Below are positions 37,096 through 45,742 of a DNA stretch of 64,000 nt, piece by piece. Where the stretch lies: NCBI GenBank assembly GCA_028689775.1, contig JAQVCM010000019.1:1-64000 (forward strand), in the 5' to 3' direction. The first letter of the stretch is position 1. Each line of letters begins with the position of its first letter. Below the pieces are notes generated by a model. It searched no databases. It saw nothing but the letters and a program-made list of their open reading frames with translations, and was not told the origin of the DNA. A program made the translations under genes and the position numbers. This DNA is from Crocinitomicaceae bacterium (lineage in GTDB: Bacteria; Bacteroidota; Bacteroidia; Flavobacteriales_D; Crocinitomicaceae).

Positions 37096-38472
37096 TTAAT
37101 TCACGTATTGAACGATGTTCAGTTTGGTTTGCGTTCGGAAATAGTGTTGCAAAATCTCCTGCATGTAATTGTGTTCCACTTGATAATCAATGTGGTTTTT
37201 CCAATTGAGATTGGCTTGTTTCATAAAGTAATAGGGAACGTAACCATATCCTCTAAATGAACCTTTTTCAATCAAAATAATGCATTTTTCGTTTCTATTT
37301 CTACCGTCTTCTATCAAATAGAACGAATTATTATTGGTAGGAAGTTCTTCTAAAAATTGTTGAACGCGTTGGTTGTAGTTTTCTGCATCTTCTGCCTGAA
37401 CACAAGCACCTTTGCATTCCTGAACTTGATAGGCAAAACAACTTGAAGTAGAAGGGAAGATGCCACATAATTTTTGACACAATTCATATTTTTCACAAGC
37501 CTCAACCAAATACGTATTTGCTTCTGTTTTGGTGGAAAATTGAACGTGTGCTTCTTGTGTTTTTCCAGCTAATTTGTCATAATACAAGTGCATATATCCG
37601 TTGGAGTCTTCGTAAGAATATAAACCGTAAACACTTTTTTTCTTTGAAATTGGTACTTGTTTTAATTGGTCGTTATTCTCTAACAAAGCGCCAATTCTGA
37701 ATTGAGCAATGAGTTCAGAACCTGTTAATTCATGTTCAATACGACAAATTTGAGGCATCAATTCATTGTCGGCTTTGCTCTTTGATTTCTGAAGGTGTTG
37801 TTCAATTCGTTTCTTGATATTCTTACTTCTTCCAACGTAAATGAGTTCGTTTTGATCATTGAAAAACTGATAAATACCCGTTTTACCTGGAATTTCATCC
37901 AAGGCAAATAAATCTAAATCAGGATGTAAGTTTTTAGGGTTTACATCTTGCTGAATAAAAGCAAACAATTCTTCCTTGCTTTTTTGAAACAACTTCTCAA
38001 ATAATAAAGCAGTTGCATGTGCATCACCGCCAGCTCGATGTCGACCAATTAATTTGATACCTAAATCTTTCGTTAATTTCCCCAAACTGTAGGATTCGTG
38101 ACCAGGAAGAATGGTTCGGGAAGCTTTTACAGTACACAGGTGTGGATATCTGAAATCGTAACCCAAGGATCGGTATTCACTGCGAATCACGCCATAGTCA
38201 AAAGCCACGTTGTGCGCCACAAAACTACAACCTTCCATAAATTGAATGATTTCTTTGGCGATTTCGTGAAATTCAGGAGCGTCGCTAACCATTTTATCAC
38301 TAATTCCAGTCAATCGAACAATGAATTCAGGAATTGGAATCAAGGGATTTACAAGCGATTCATATTGATCAATGATTTGAAAACCATCGTGTTTGTACAT
38401 GGCAATCTCGGTGATTTTACTCTCCTTTGGATTTCCACCAGTTGTTTCAATATCGACGATTACAAAATGCAT
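37096..38472 (-). CDS. DnaQ-type exonuclease fused to a GIY-YIG endonuclease domain
   Basis: The N-terminal about 170 residues are a DEDDh 3'-5' exonuclease: FVIVDIETTGGNP, VAHNVAFDYGVIR and GRHRAGGDAHATALL. Residues about 195-275 are a GIY-YIG nuclease of UvrC/Cho type: KTGIYQFFNDQNELIYVGRSKNIKKRIEQHL. The remainder includes a cysteine-rich stretch (CQKLCGIFPSTSSCFAYQVQECKGACV) that resembles the UvrC-family Cys region. I start at the ATG at 38472 (458 residues); the frame continues to a TTG at 38481. This fusion is known from many bacteria and is expected to act in DNA repair, with details unknown. Confidence 0.88.
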   Translation of the reverse strand: MHFVIVDIETTGGNPKESKITEIAMYKHDGFQIIDQYESLVNPLIPIPEFIVRLTGISDKMVSDAPEFHEIAKEIIQFMEGCSFVAHNVAFDYGVIRSEYRSLGYDFRYPHLCTVKASRTILPGHESYSLGKLTKDLGIKLIGRHRAGGDAHATALLFEKLFQKSKEELFAFIQQDVNPKNLHPDLDLFALDEIPGKTGIYQFFNDQNELIYVGRSKNIKKRIEQHLQKSKSKADNELMPQICRIEHELTGSELIAQFRIGALLENNDQLKQVPISKKKSVYGLYSYEDSNGYMHLYYDKLAGKTQEAHVQFSTKTEANTYLVEACEKYELCQKLCGIFPSTSSCFAYQVQECKGACVQAEDAENYNQRVQQFLEELPTNNNSFYLIEDGRNRNEKCIILIEKGSFRGYGYVPYYFMKQANLNWKNHIDYQVEHNYMQEILQHYFRTQTKLNIVQYVN

Positions 38473-38485
38473 TTTTTTCAATGCG

Positions 38486-38493
38486 CAAAATTA
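38486..38493 (-). promoter_or_regulatory. Putative -7 box of the exonuclease gene
   Basis: On the minus strand TAATTTTG fits TAnnTTTG and lies 13 bases before the ATG at 38472. Its closeness supports that ATG rather than the TTG upstream. Confidence 0.4.
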
Positions 38494-38604
38494 CGAATAG
38501 TTTTAGAATTGACAGTTGAATTTTTAGTTTGGATAATGGCAATCTTCCGAATGACTTTTAATTTATTTCTGTTTTTTGTCTATATTCGTAAAAAACACCT
38601 AAGA

Positions 38605-39462
38605 ATGAAGATTTATCCTTTAAATACCGGAAATTTTAAACTAGATGGCGGTGCCATGTTTGGCGTGGTTCCAAAATCTTTGTGGTCGAGAACAAACCCT
38701 GCAGATGCGAACAACATGTGTGATTGGTCGATGCGAAGTATTCTCATAGAAGACGGCGACCGCCTGATTTTAGTTGATACTGGAATGGGAGACAAGCAAT
38801 CTGAAAAGTTTTTTAGCCATTATTACATGTCTGGCGATGATTCTTTGATTGGAAATTTAAATCGTTTGGGCTTTTCTGCCAATGAAGTAACGGATGTTTT
38901 TTTGACACACTTACACTTTGACCACTGCGGTGGTGCGGTTGAATGGAATAAAGACAGAACTGGTTTTCTTCCAGTTTTCAAAAATGCAACGTATTGGAGT
39001 ACTGAAAATCATTGGAAATGGGCAACTGAACCTAATCCAAGAGAAAAAGCTTCTTTTTTATCTGAAAATATTTTACCACTTCAAGAAAGTGGACAATTGA
39101 AATTTGTGAATCGTACAGGCGATTTTACTAAAAATGTTTTCCAAAATTTTGACGTTCTTTTTGTGGACGGACATACAGAAAGCATGATGATTCCGCACAT
39201 CAATTACCAAGGGAAAACATTGGTTTTCATGGCCGATTTACTTCCGAGTACTGGACATATTCCCTTGCCATTCGTGATGGGTTACGACACCAGACCTTTG
39301 ATTACGATGTCTGAAAAAGAATTGTTTTTGAAAACAGCGGTTGAGAAAGATTATGTTTTATTCTTGGAGCACGATTCTGTGAATGAACTTTGTACACTTC
39401 AGAATACGGAGAAAGGAGTAAGGTTGAAGGAGACGATGAGTTTTAACGAAATGTTTAGTTAA
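38605..39462 (+). CDS. MBL-fold metallo-hydrolase (lactonase-like)
   Basis: The 285-residue protein has the metallo-beta-lactamase metal-binding motif HLHFDHCGG, a downstream His in FVDGHTESMMIPH, and the Asp of VFMADLLPSTGHI; LVDTGMGDK lies before them. The layout is that of the lactonase/methyl-parathion-hydrolase-like branch. The substrate is unknown. I use the ATG at 38605, where MKIYPLNTGNFKLDGGAMFG starts in the family manner; the open frame extends 507 bases further upstream but only as antisense to the exonuclease gene. TATATTCG at 38581 is a near match to a -7 box. Confidence 0.85.
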   Translation: MKIYPLNTGNFKLDGGAMFGVVPKSLWSRTNPADANNMCDWSMRSILIEDGDRLILVDTGMGDKQSEKFFSHYYMSGDDSLIGNLNRLGFSANEVTDVFLTHLHFDHCGGAVEWNKDRTGFLPVFKNATYWSTENHWKWATEPNPREKASFLSENILPLQESGQLKFVNRTGDFTKNVFQNFDVLFVDGHTESMMIPHINYQGKTLVFMADLLPSTGHIPLPFVMGYDTRPLITMSEKELFLKTAVEKDYVLFLEHDSVNELCTLQNTEKGVRLKETMSFNEMFS

Positions 39463-39563
39463 GAGTTTATTGTTTAATGATAAAACTGCATTTTTGACTT
39501 GAATCTATCTTGTTAAACAAAAGGATTAATTGAATTTAATTAATAAGCTGGTTTAAAATATTT

Positions 39564-40487
39564 TCAGCTTCTAAATTTGCTTTCAAACTTCGCCTTCTGT
39601 TCTTTTCTTAGCGATTCCAAATCAGCCGGAACATCTCGCTTCCATCTTTTGTGCGACCACAACCAATATGGTGGTTTGGCAATGATTTCTTTTTCCAATA
39701 ATCGCGTATGCGCTTCCGTAATTTCTCCCCAAGCCATCTCTTTTGGATTGTCCGTAATCTCAGTCAATTCCATTTCGTAATGACCTCTTTTTACTTTTCG
39801 CAAGATGAAGAAAACAACCGCTTGATTGTATTGATGCGCAAATTGTTCGCAGCCGTAAAGCACTGCCGTTGGTTGATTTAAAAATGTTGTCCAGTATGCT
39901 TTGGTTGAATCGCCTGGAGATTGATCAGAAAGTACCAAGGTGGCAATGCAATCGTCTTTCATTTCTTCGAATCCTTGACGAACATTTTTAGAATGTAAAA
40001 TTCGCATTCCAAAACGAGATCTTCTGGCGTTGATTTTCGCATCCCAGAATTTATTAGACATTGGCATTCCGATTCCAACTGCTTTGTGATAAAATAGAAA
40101 ATTTTGAGCGGTAATCAGCCATTCCCAATTTCCGTAGTGACCAGAAACCAGCAGAACACTTTGTCTTTTTTCGTATAAATCGCTCATCACTTCTGGGTTT
40201 TTAACGGTCAAACGTTTTCGCAATTCCTTTTCAGAAATACTCAAATTTTTGATGGATTCAGCCATTAAATCGGTTAAATGATGGTAAAATCGCAAACGAA
40301 TTTTACGAATTTCTTGATTTGATTTCTCAGGAAAGGACCTTTTTATGTTTCCCTCGATTACGTTCTTCCGATACGGGAAAATTAAAATCAGAAGTAAATA
40401 CAAAAAGTCTGTAAACAAGTATATCACACGCAATGGAAGCATCGAGATGGGATAAACCAAAAAAGAATATGCGAATTTAGAAAGCAT
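39564..40487 (-). CDS. LpxL/HtrB-like lysophospholipid acyltransferase
   Basis: A 307-residue membrane-associated acyltransferase. An N-terminal hydrophobic anchor (LPLRVIYLFTDFLYLLLILIF) precedes the catalytic H-x4-(D/E) motif, SGHYGNWEW with His117 and Glu122. Further family segments are LSDQSPGDSTKAYW and PYWLWSHKRWK near the end. These enzymes add the secondary acyl chains of lipid A at the inner membrane. Whether this one acts on lipid A or on another lipid such as ornithine lipid cannot be told. Its start overlaps the rarA stop by one base. Confidence 0.88.
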   Translation of the reverse strand: MLSKFAYSFLVYPISMLPLRVIYLFTDFLYLLLILIFPYRKNVIEGNIKRSFPEKSNQEIRKIRLRFYHHLTDLMAESIKNLSISEKELRKRLTVKNPEVMSDLYEKRQSVLLVSGHYGNWEWLITAQNFLFYHKAVGIGMPMSNKFWDAKINARRSRFGMRILHSKNVRQGFEEMKDDCIATLVLSDQSPGDSTKAYWTTFLNQPTAVLYGCEQFAHQYNQAVVFFILRKVKRGHYEMELTEITDNPKEMAWGEITEAHTRLLEKEIIAKPPYWLWSHKRWKRDVPADLESLRKEQKAKFESKFRS

Positions 40488-41773
40488 TATTTGTATTTAT
40501 TGTTCCACAATTGTTGAATGATTTGATCAATTTCTTGTTCCTTTTTACTGCTTCCAGCTTTAAAGAAATTTGAGTTTCTGATTTTATCAGGCAAGAATTC
40601 TTGTTCCACAAAGTTACCAGGATAATCGTGCGAATACAAATATCCTTCTCCATAACCCAATTCATCCATCAGTTTGGTTGGAGCGTTGCGCAAATGCAAA
40701 GGAACCGGTAAATCTCCTGTTTCTTTGACCAACTGCTGCGCGTGATTAATTGCCATATATGCCGCATTTCCTTTTGGTGAAGTTGCTAAATAAATGGTGC
40801 ATTGCGCCAACACAATTCTTGATTCTGGCCAACCAATCGTGCTAATCGCTTGAAAGGTATTATTCGCCATCAGCAAAGCATTCGGATTCGCCAAACCAAT
40901 GTCTTCACTCGCTGAGATCAGCAAACGTCGCGCAATAAACTTTGGATCTTCGCCGCCTTCAATCATTCTAGCTAACCAGTAAAGCGCGCCGTTTGGATCG
41001 CTTCCACGAATGGATTTGATGAAAGCGGAGATGATGTCGTAATGTTGTTCGCCGTTTTTATCGTACATCGCCAAACTTTGCTGTGCAGAACCTAAAACGA
41101 GTTCGTTGGTGATTTCAATGGTTTCTTTTTGGTAGTGAATGCTAATAATAATTTCAAAAACATTCAATAATTTCCGAGCGTCACCGCCAGATATTGCTAG
41201 TAAAGCATTGGTTTCCTTGAGAATGATTTTTTTCTTCTTCAGCTCAACATCTTCCGCAATTGCTTGTTCCAATAAAGCCAAAAGTTCTTCTTTTCCATGC
41301 GATTGTAAGGTATAAACCTGACAGCGAGAAAGCAAAGCCGAAATGACTTCAAACGAAGGGTTTTCAGTGGTTGCGCCAATCAAAGTTACAGTTCCTTTTT
41401 CAACAGCTCCGAGTAAAGAATCTTGTTGCGCTTTGGAGAAACGGTGAATTTCATCGATGAATAAAATAGTTCCTTTTTGGGAAAACATTCCAGCATTTTC
41501 AACACGTTGAATGATTTCACGAACATCTTTTACACCCGATGAAATGGCGGATAAAGTATGAATTTCTCTTTTTAACTCTTTCGCAATCAGATACGCCAAA
41601 GTTGTTTTTCCAACTCCCGGAGGTCCCCACAAAATCATCGATGGAATCATTCCTGCATCCATCGCACTTCGCAAAGAAGCACCTTTTTTCAATACATGTT
41701 GTTGACCGATGTATTTGTCCAAACTTTGTGGACGCATTCTTTCAGCCAAAGGCGTTTGTGGAGTTTGATTCAT
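40487..41773 (-). CDS. rarA: Replication-associated recombination ATPase RarA (MgsA)
   Basis: RarA is a clamp-loader-like AAA+ ATPase that acts at stalled replication forks. The 428 residues show Walker A GPPGVGKTT at about 50-58, Walker B LFIDEIHRFSKAQQD, sensor 1 LIGATTENPSFEV and a C-terminal tetramerisation part with RGSDPNGALYWLARMIEGGEDPKFIARRL. N-terminal PLAERMRPQSLDKYIGQQH is the usual RarA opening. It is 2 bases from the upstream lipoprotein gene and overlaps the acyltransferase gene by one base, so the three form one transcript. Confidence 0.95.
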   Translation of the reverse strand: MNQTPQTPLAERMRPQSLDKYIGQQHVLKKGASLRSAMDAGMIPSMILWGPPGVGKTTLAYLIAKELKREIHTLSAISSGVKDVREIIQRVENAGMFSQKGTILFIDEIHRFSKAQQDSLLGAVEKGTVTLIGATTENPSFEVISALLSRCQVYTLQSHGKEELLALLEQAIAEDVELKKKKIILKETNALLAISGGDARKLLNVFEIIISIHYQKETIEITNELVLGSAQQSLAMYDKNGEQHYDIISAFIKSIRGSDPNGALYWLARMIEGGEDPKFIARRLLISASEDIGLANPNALLMANNTFQAISTIGWPESRIVLAQCTIYLATSPKGNAAYMAINHAQQLVKETGDLPVPLHLRNAPTKLMDELGYGEGYLYSHDYPGNFVEQEFLPDKIRNSNFFKAGSSKKEQEIDQIIQQLWNNKYK

Positions 41774-41775
41774 TT

Positions 41776-43149
41776 TTAAAATTCGTATGCTCCGATATCA
41801 GGAGTGCTCATATCTCTAGGATTTCCTTCGATGTCGAGCGGTAAAAAGTATGCTCCGCTTGCTGCATTGTTCAATGGAGAACTACTTAATGGTTTATATT
41901 TTCCTTCTGAAATGTTTGTAAACAAAGGATTTTCATTCCAGATTATTCCATCTTGGTACATGGAGTTTGTGGACGGTTCTTCCAATTTAATCAAACATCT
42001 TTTGAAAGCGATGTTCAAAAACGTCGGATCGTTGTTTGGATTTACTGTGTCAAAAGCAATTTCACTGCGCTGCGTTCCGTAAATTACTGAATTGGTGATG
42101 TTCCCGTTTACGCCACTCGCGAATCCGTTGTAATAGTTTTTTATTCCAATGACAGCTGATTGGTTGTCTTTTCCGTAACCAACTAAATGACAGTGATTGA
42201 TATCGTATGTTCCACCTTGCAAAACAAAGATTCCGTGTGCACCGCTTTTTGCGATGATGCTATTTTCAACTTTCACTTTTGAGCGATCAAAAAGAAAGAT
42301 GCCGTAACTTGCGTGATTGAGAATTTGAGTATTGGTAATGGTTACATTGGTTGAATTGGAAGTGTTCTTCCCAGTTGCATGCACTCCAGCAGTTCCGTTT
42401 TTGATGATGGCATAATCAATGGTAGAGGGTTCAGATTCTTGAAAATAAATTCCGTAGTACTGACCAGCAACGTTTTTGTAAAAAGCTTCTAATCGATCTC
42501 CTTGAAAAATAACTTCATTTTCTTTCGTTCCTTCAACTTTTAAGGTTCCTTTATAGACAAACAACATGGAGTTTTTGTGCAAGTGAATCTTTGTATTGGG
42601 CTGAATAATCAATGTTTTAGCAGAATCTACATACGCACGGTTGTAAATCACATGCGGTTTATCATTTGGCCAAATTCCTTCGTTAAAGTCTAAGTTGTGA
42701 AAATAAGCATCTTGACCCCAAACGGCTAATTTAACGTACTGATCCTTGCCATTTGTTCTAAAACGAACCGAATCCTCGATAATCATTGGGAGTGTTTGTC
42801 CATTCACATCTAAAGTCACTTCGACAAATGCAAACAAACTATCTTTTGCAGGCATTTCAATGTTTTTGTGAAGGTAAGCAGAGATTCCATCGATGTTAAT
42901 CCGAAACGGAGAATTGACTCCGCCCATTAACTCAACTTCTTCAATATTAACGATCTTCTTTTCGTTGTTGTAGATTTTAAATTGCTCTGTTGTAGAACCT
43001 AAAGTTGTGAAAACGGTATCAAACAAAACAGTGTCAACTGAAAATGTAAGATTACCTTTCGAAAATCCTTTTTCCTTTTTGCAGCTTGAAAAATTAAATG
43101 CAAGCAAGATGAGAAAGGCTAAATAACTGATTTGACTGATTTTTTTCAC
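41776..43149 (-). CDS. Lipoprotein with parallel beta-helix (PbH1-type) repeats
   Basis: The gene starts with GTG at 43149, which alone keeps the lipoprotein signal ISYLAFLILLAFNFSSC (Cys23). Residues about 30-150 are beta-rich (FKIYNNEKKIVNIEEVELMGG). From about 200 to 400 short glycine/asparagine-rich turns repeat (TNVTITNTQILNHASYGIFL, VKVENSIIAKSGAHGIFVLQGG), as in right-handed parallel beta-helix proteins. The C-terminus GNPRDMSTPDIGAYEF is the ending common to choice-of-anchor-Q-type beta-helix proteins. A polysaccharide-binding or lyase role is possible but no catalytic site was recognised. Confidence 0.8.
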   Translation of the reverse strand: MKKISQISYLAFLILLAFNFSSCKKEKGFSKGNLTFSVDTVLFDTVFTTLGSTTEQFKIYNNEKKIVNIEEVELMGGVNSPFRINIDGISAYLHKNIEMPAKDSLFAFVEVTLDVNGQTLPMIIEDSVRFRTNGKDQYVKLAVWGQDAYFHNLDFNEGIWPNDKPHVIYNRAYVDSAKTLIIQPNTKIHLHKNSMLFVYKGTLKVEGTKENEVIFQGDRLEAFYKNVAGQYYGIYFQESEPSTIDYAIIKNGTAGVHATGKNTSNSTNVTITNTQILNHASYGIFLFDRSKVKVENSIIAKSGAHGIFVLQGGTYDINHCHLVGYGKDNQSAVIGIKNYYNGFASGVNGNITNSVIYGTQRSEIAFDTVNPNNDPTFLNIAFKRCLIKLEEPSTNSMYQDGIIWNENPLFTNISEGKYKPLSSSPLNNAASGAYFLPLDIEGNPRDMSTPDIGAYEF

Positions 43150-43388
43150 TTAAAATATTTAGTTACACAAAGAACGCTAAAAAGAACGGATTTATTTTGA
43201 AAACGGATGAAAAGTTATGAAATTGGATGAACAACGAAAATCAAATTTGATTCTTAGCACGGTGATTAATTCATTCATTTTAAACCGATTTGTACTTCTG
43301 TTAAAGTCTACATGTTAAGAATATAACCTTTGTCTGATTTTTTGTCATTTTTATCGTGAATTTTCGCTTGTTTAATTAAGGATTTAAT

Positions 43389-43396
43389 TAAATTTG
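43389..43396 (+). promoter_or_regulatory. Putative promoter of the SGNH-MBOAT-SGNH cassette
   Basis: TAAATTTG fits TAnnTTTG, and a TTG at 43368-43370 lies 18 bases upstream, about the usual -33/-7 spacing for Bacteroidota. The ATG follows at 43419. Of the boxes listed here it is the one with both elements. Confidence 0.45.
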
Positions 43397-43418
43397 GCTT
43401 TTAATTTTTGATGCACTT

Positions 43419-44285
43419 ATGAAACCTACCGACAAAAATGGCCTTCTGAAAATTGGCATCAGTTTTCTTTTGATTTTCATTCTATTCTTTTATTTGGGTT
43501 CTCTAAAAATTCCATTGCAAATTGAATTAAAAAAGACTGATACCAGTTCTTTTTATAAATCTAAAACTCAGATTAAGCCTAGAAAAGTAAAGAAATCAGC
43601 ATTGACTTCGTATACTTTGGAAGAGAAAATCACGGATACGCTCGCTTTAAAAATTCCACCCAAAATTTTGCAAGAAACTGCTGCAGCCAAACCTCAATCA
43701 GTTCATACGCCTGTTGGAGTTGAGAGAGTATTACTTTTAGGAGATTCACAATTAGAAGGTTTAAAAGATCCGGTTAATTTGTATTGCGCTCGAAATAAGC
43801 ACAACCTGGTTGCTTCCGTTATTTGGTACGGCTCTTCAACTAAAAACTGGGCACTTACGGATACGTTGCAATATTACATCGATGTATATAAACCAACAAC
43901 CATTTTGTTTGCTATTGGCTTGAATGAGTTGTTTGTAAGAGATCTAGAAAGTAGGGCTAAATACATTAAAACCATCGTAGCGATTTTTGAAAAAAATAAG
44001 GTTAAATATTCTTGGATTGGACCAGCAGCTTGGACCAAAGACAAAGGTGTTGTTGCAGTGATGCAGCGTGAAGTGGGTGAACGATTTTTCCCTTCACATA
44101 CGATCGAAATGCAACGTGCGAGTGACGGAAGACATCCTTCGAGAAATGCAGCTAAAACTTGGTTTGCGCTGGTTGCTGAAAATTTAACGGAGAAAGGAAT
44201 CATCGATTTTTCAAAGACTTTGGATACCATTCCTAAGAAATTAAGTTCTATTACTACACTATTAAAACCAATGCAAATTCAATGA
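43419..44285 (+). CDS. SGNH-fold O-acyl transfer/hydrolase protein, membrane-anchored
   Basis: A single N-terminal membrane helix (IGISFLLIFILFFYLGSL) anchors a periplasmic SGNH domain. The catalytic motifs are intact: GDS with Ser110, GLNE with Asn169, and DGRHPS with Asp236 and His239. Together with the MBOAT gene that overlaps it (ATGA) this resembles AlgI-AlgJ/AlgX and PatA-PatB pairs, where the SGNH partner moves acetyl groups onto a polysaccharide in the periplasm. The target here could be an exopolysaccharide, a glycan or peptidoglycan. Confidence 0.85.
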   Translation: MKPTDKNGLLKIGISFLLIFILFFYLGSLKIPLQIELKKTDTSSFYKSKTQIKPRKVKKSALTSYTLEEKITDTLALKIPPKILQETAAAKPQSVHTPVGVERVLLLGDSQLEGLKDPVNLYCARNKHNLVASVIWYGSSTKNWALTDTLQYYIDVYKPTTILFAIGLNELFVRDLESRAKYIKTIVAIFEKNKVKYSWIGPAAWTKDKGVVAVMQREVGERFFPSHTIEMQRASDGRHPSRNAAKTWFALVAENLTEKGIIDFSKTLDTIPKKLSSITTLLKPMQIQ

Positions 44286-45739
44286 ACTGGTCCGAAATAA
44301 GCAATCAATTCCTATACAATCCAGATCTACCCTTGTTGTTTCACCAAGGATTTTTTCTGTTCATTTTTGCCTTGTTTTTAATTGGCTATTCGTTTGTGAC
44401 GAAAAGTTTCCAAAAACGACAAATTCTGATTATTCTTTTCAGTGCTTATTTTTATTACAAAGCAAGTGGAATCTTCTTATTGCTGTTATTGGCAACGATT
44501 TCAATCGATTATGTTTTCTCCATTTTCATTGAACGGCAACAAAACGCATTCAAACGAAAAGTCCTCTTGTTTTTTGGCATTTCGTTTAGTTTATCTTTTT
44601 TGCTTTATTTCAAATACAAGAATTTCTTTCTTGAAAATACGTCTTTTCTTTTTGGAACTAACTATTCCGTTGAAGCATTGATTCTCCCGATTGGTATCTC
44701 GTTTTACACGTTTCAATCTATTAGTTATTTAGTTGATATTCATAAACTAAAAGTAAAAAGACCTGCATTTACAAATTATTTGATGTACATGCTGTTTTTC
44801 CCGCATTTGGTTGCAGGACCAATTGTTAGAGCAAAGGATTTCTTGCCTCAGCTAACCAAAAAGTTCAGTTTAAAAAAATCTAATGTAAACGAAGCGTTGT
44901 TTTTGATTACGAAAGGTTTGATTAAAAAAGCTGTTTTTGCTGATTTTATCGCCCAATATTCTGACATCGTTTTTTCAGCACCAGAAGGTTTTTCAGGAAC
45001 GGAACATGTGTTGGCAGGTTTATGTTACACGATGCAAATATTCTTCGATTTTAGTGGATATACCGACATGGCCATTGGCATTGCTTTGTTACTTGGATAC
45101 CGTTTGTGCTTGAATTTCGATTCACCGTACAAAGCTAAAAATATCACCGACTTTTGGCGTAGATGGCACATTTCATTGTCTACCTGGTTGCGTGATTACA
45201 TTTATATTCCGTTGGGAGGAAATCGGAGAGGAGTATTGTTGCAGCTTTTATTTTTGCTTACGACGATGTTGATTGGCGGATTTTGGCATGGTGCAGATTG
45301 GAAGTTTATCTTTTGGGGTGGAGCACATGGTTTCCTTCTGATTCTTCACAAATTGTGGAAAAAATATACGGCCAATTGGAACCTTGGTGCGTGGTTTACT
45401 TATTTGTCATGGGGCATCACGTTCTCGTGTGTTGCTTTACTTTGGATTCCATTCAGGGCAAATTCAATGGAGGAAGCATTTTTGATTTACAAGAAGATTT
45501 TTACGAACTTTAATGTCCATATGATTCAAGCAATTTTTGTAACCAATCCGGTATTAATCGTTGTGTTGATCGTTGGAATCGTTTTGGCAATTTTACCTTC
45601 TATTTGGAAAAACAAGATTATTAAAAGTTATTTCAAACTTGAATTTTATCAGAAGATCATTTTCTTAATACTCATTATTCAAGTGGTTATTCAGATGAAG
45701 ACATCTACAGTTCAACCATTTATTTATTTTCAATTTTAA
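44282..45739 (+). CDS. MBOAT family O-acyltransferase (AlgI/DltB-like)
   Basis: A polytopic inner-membrane protein of 485 residues with around eleven hydrophobic helices. The MBOAT core is clear: YLMYMLFFPHLVAGPIVRAKDFLPQL, FFDFSGYTDMAIGIALLLGYRL, FWRRWHISLSTWLRDYIYIPLGGNRRG and FWHGADWKFIFWGGAHG, with the conserved His in GGFWHGA. It is expected to pass acyl groups from a cytoplasmic donor across the membrane to its SGNH partners. It overlaps the preceding SGNH gene by 4 bases and ends 3 bases before the next SGNH gene. Confidence 0.94.
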   Translation: MNWSEISNQFLYNPDLPLLFHQGFFLFIFALFLIGYSFVTKSFQKRQILIILFSAYFYYKASGIFLLLLLATISIDYVFSIFIERQQNAFKRKVLLFFGISFSLSFLLYFKYKNFFLENTSFLFGTNYSVEALILPIGISFYTFQSISYLVDIHKLKVKRPAFTNYLMYMLFFPHLVAGPIVRAKDFLPQLTKKFSLKKSNVNEALFLITKGLIKKAVFADFIAQYSDIVFSAPEGFSGTEHVLAGLCYTMQIFFDFSGYTDMAIGIALLLGYRLCLNFDSPYKAKNITDFWRRWHISLSTWLRDYIYIPLGGNRRGVLLQLLFLLTTMLIGGFWHGADWKFIFWGGAHGFLLILHKLWKKYTANWNLGAWFTYLSWGITFSCVALLWIPFRANSMEEAFLIYKKIFTNFNVHMIQAIFVTNPVLIVVLIVGIVLAILPSIWKNKIIKSYFKLEFYQKIIFLILIIQVVIQMKTSTVQPFIYFQF

Positions 45740-45742
45740 CTT

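Noticed and set aside
38098-38604. 507-base N-terminal extension of the MBL hydrolase frame
   Set aside because: It is antisense to the exonuclease gene and contains no domain; the conserved protein starts at the ATG at 38605.
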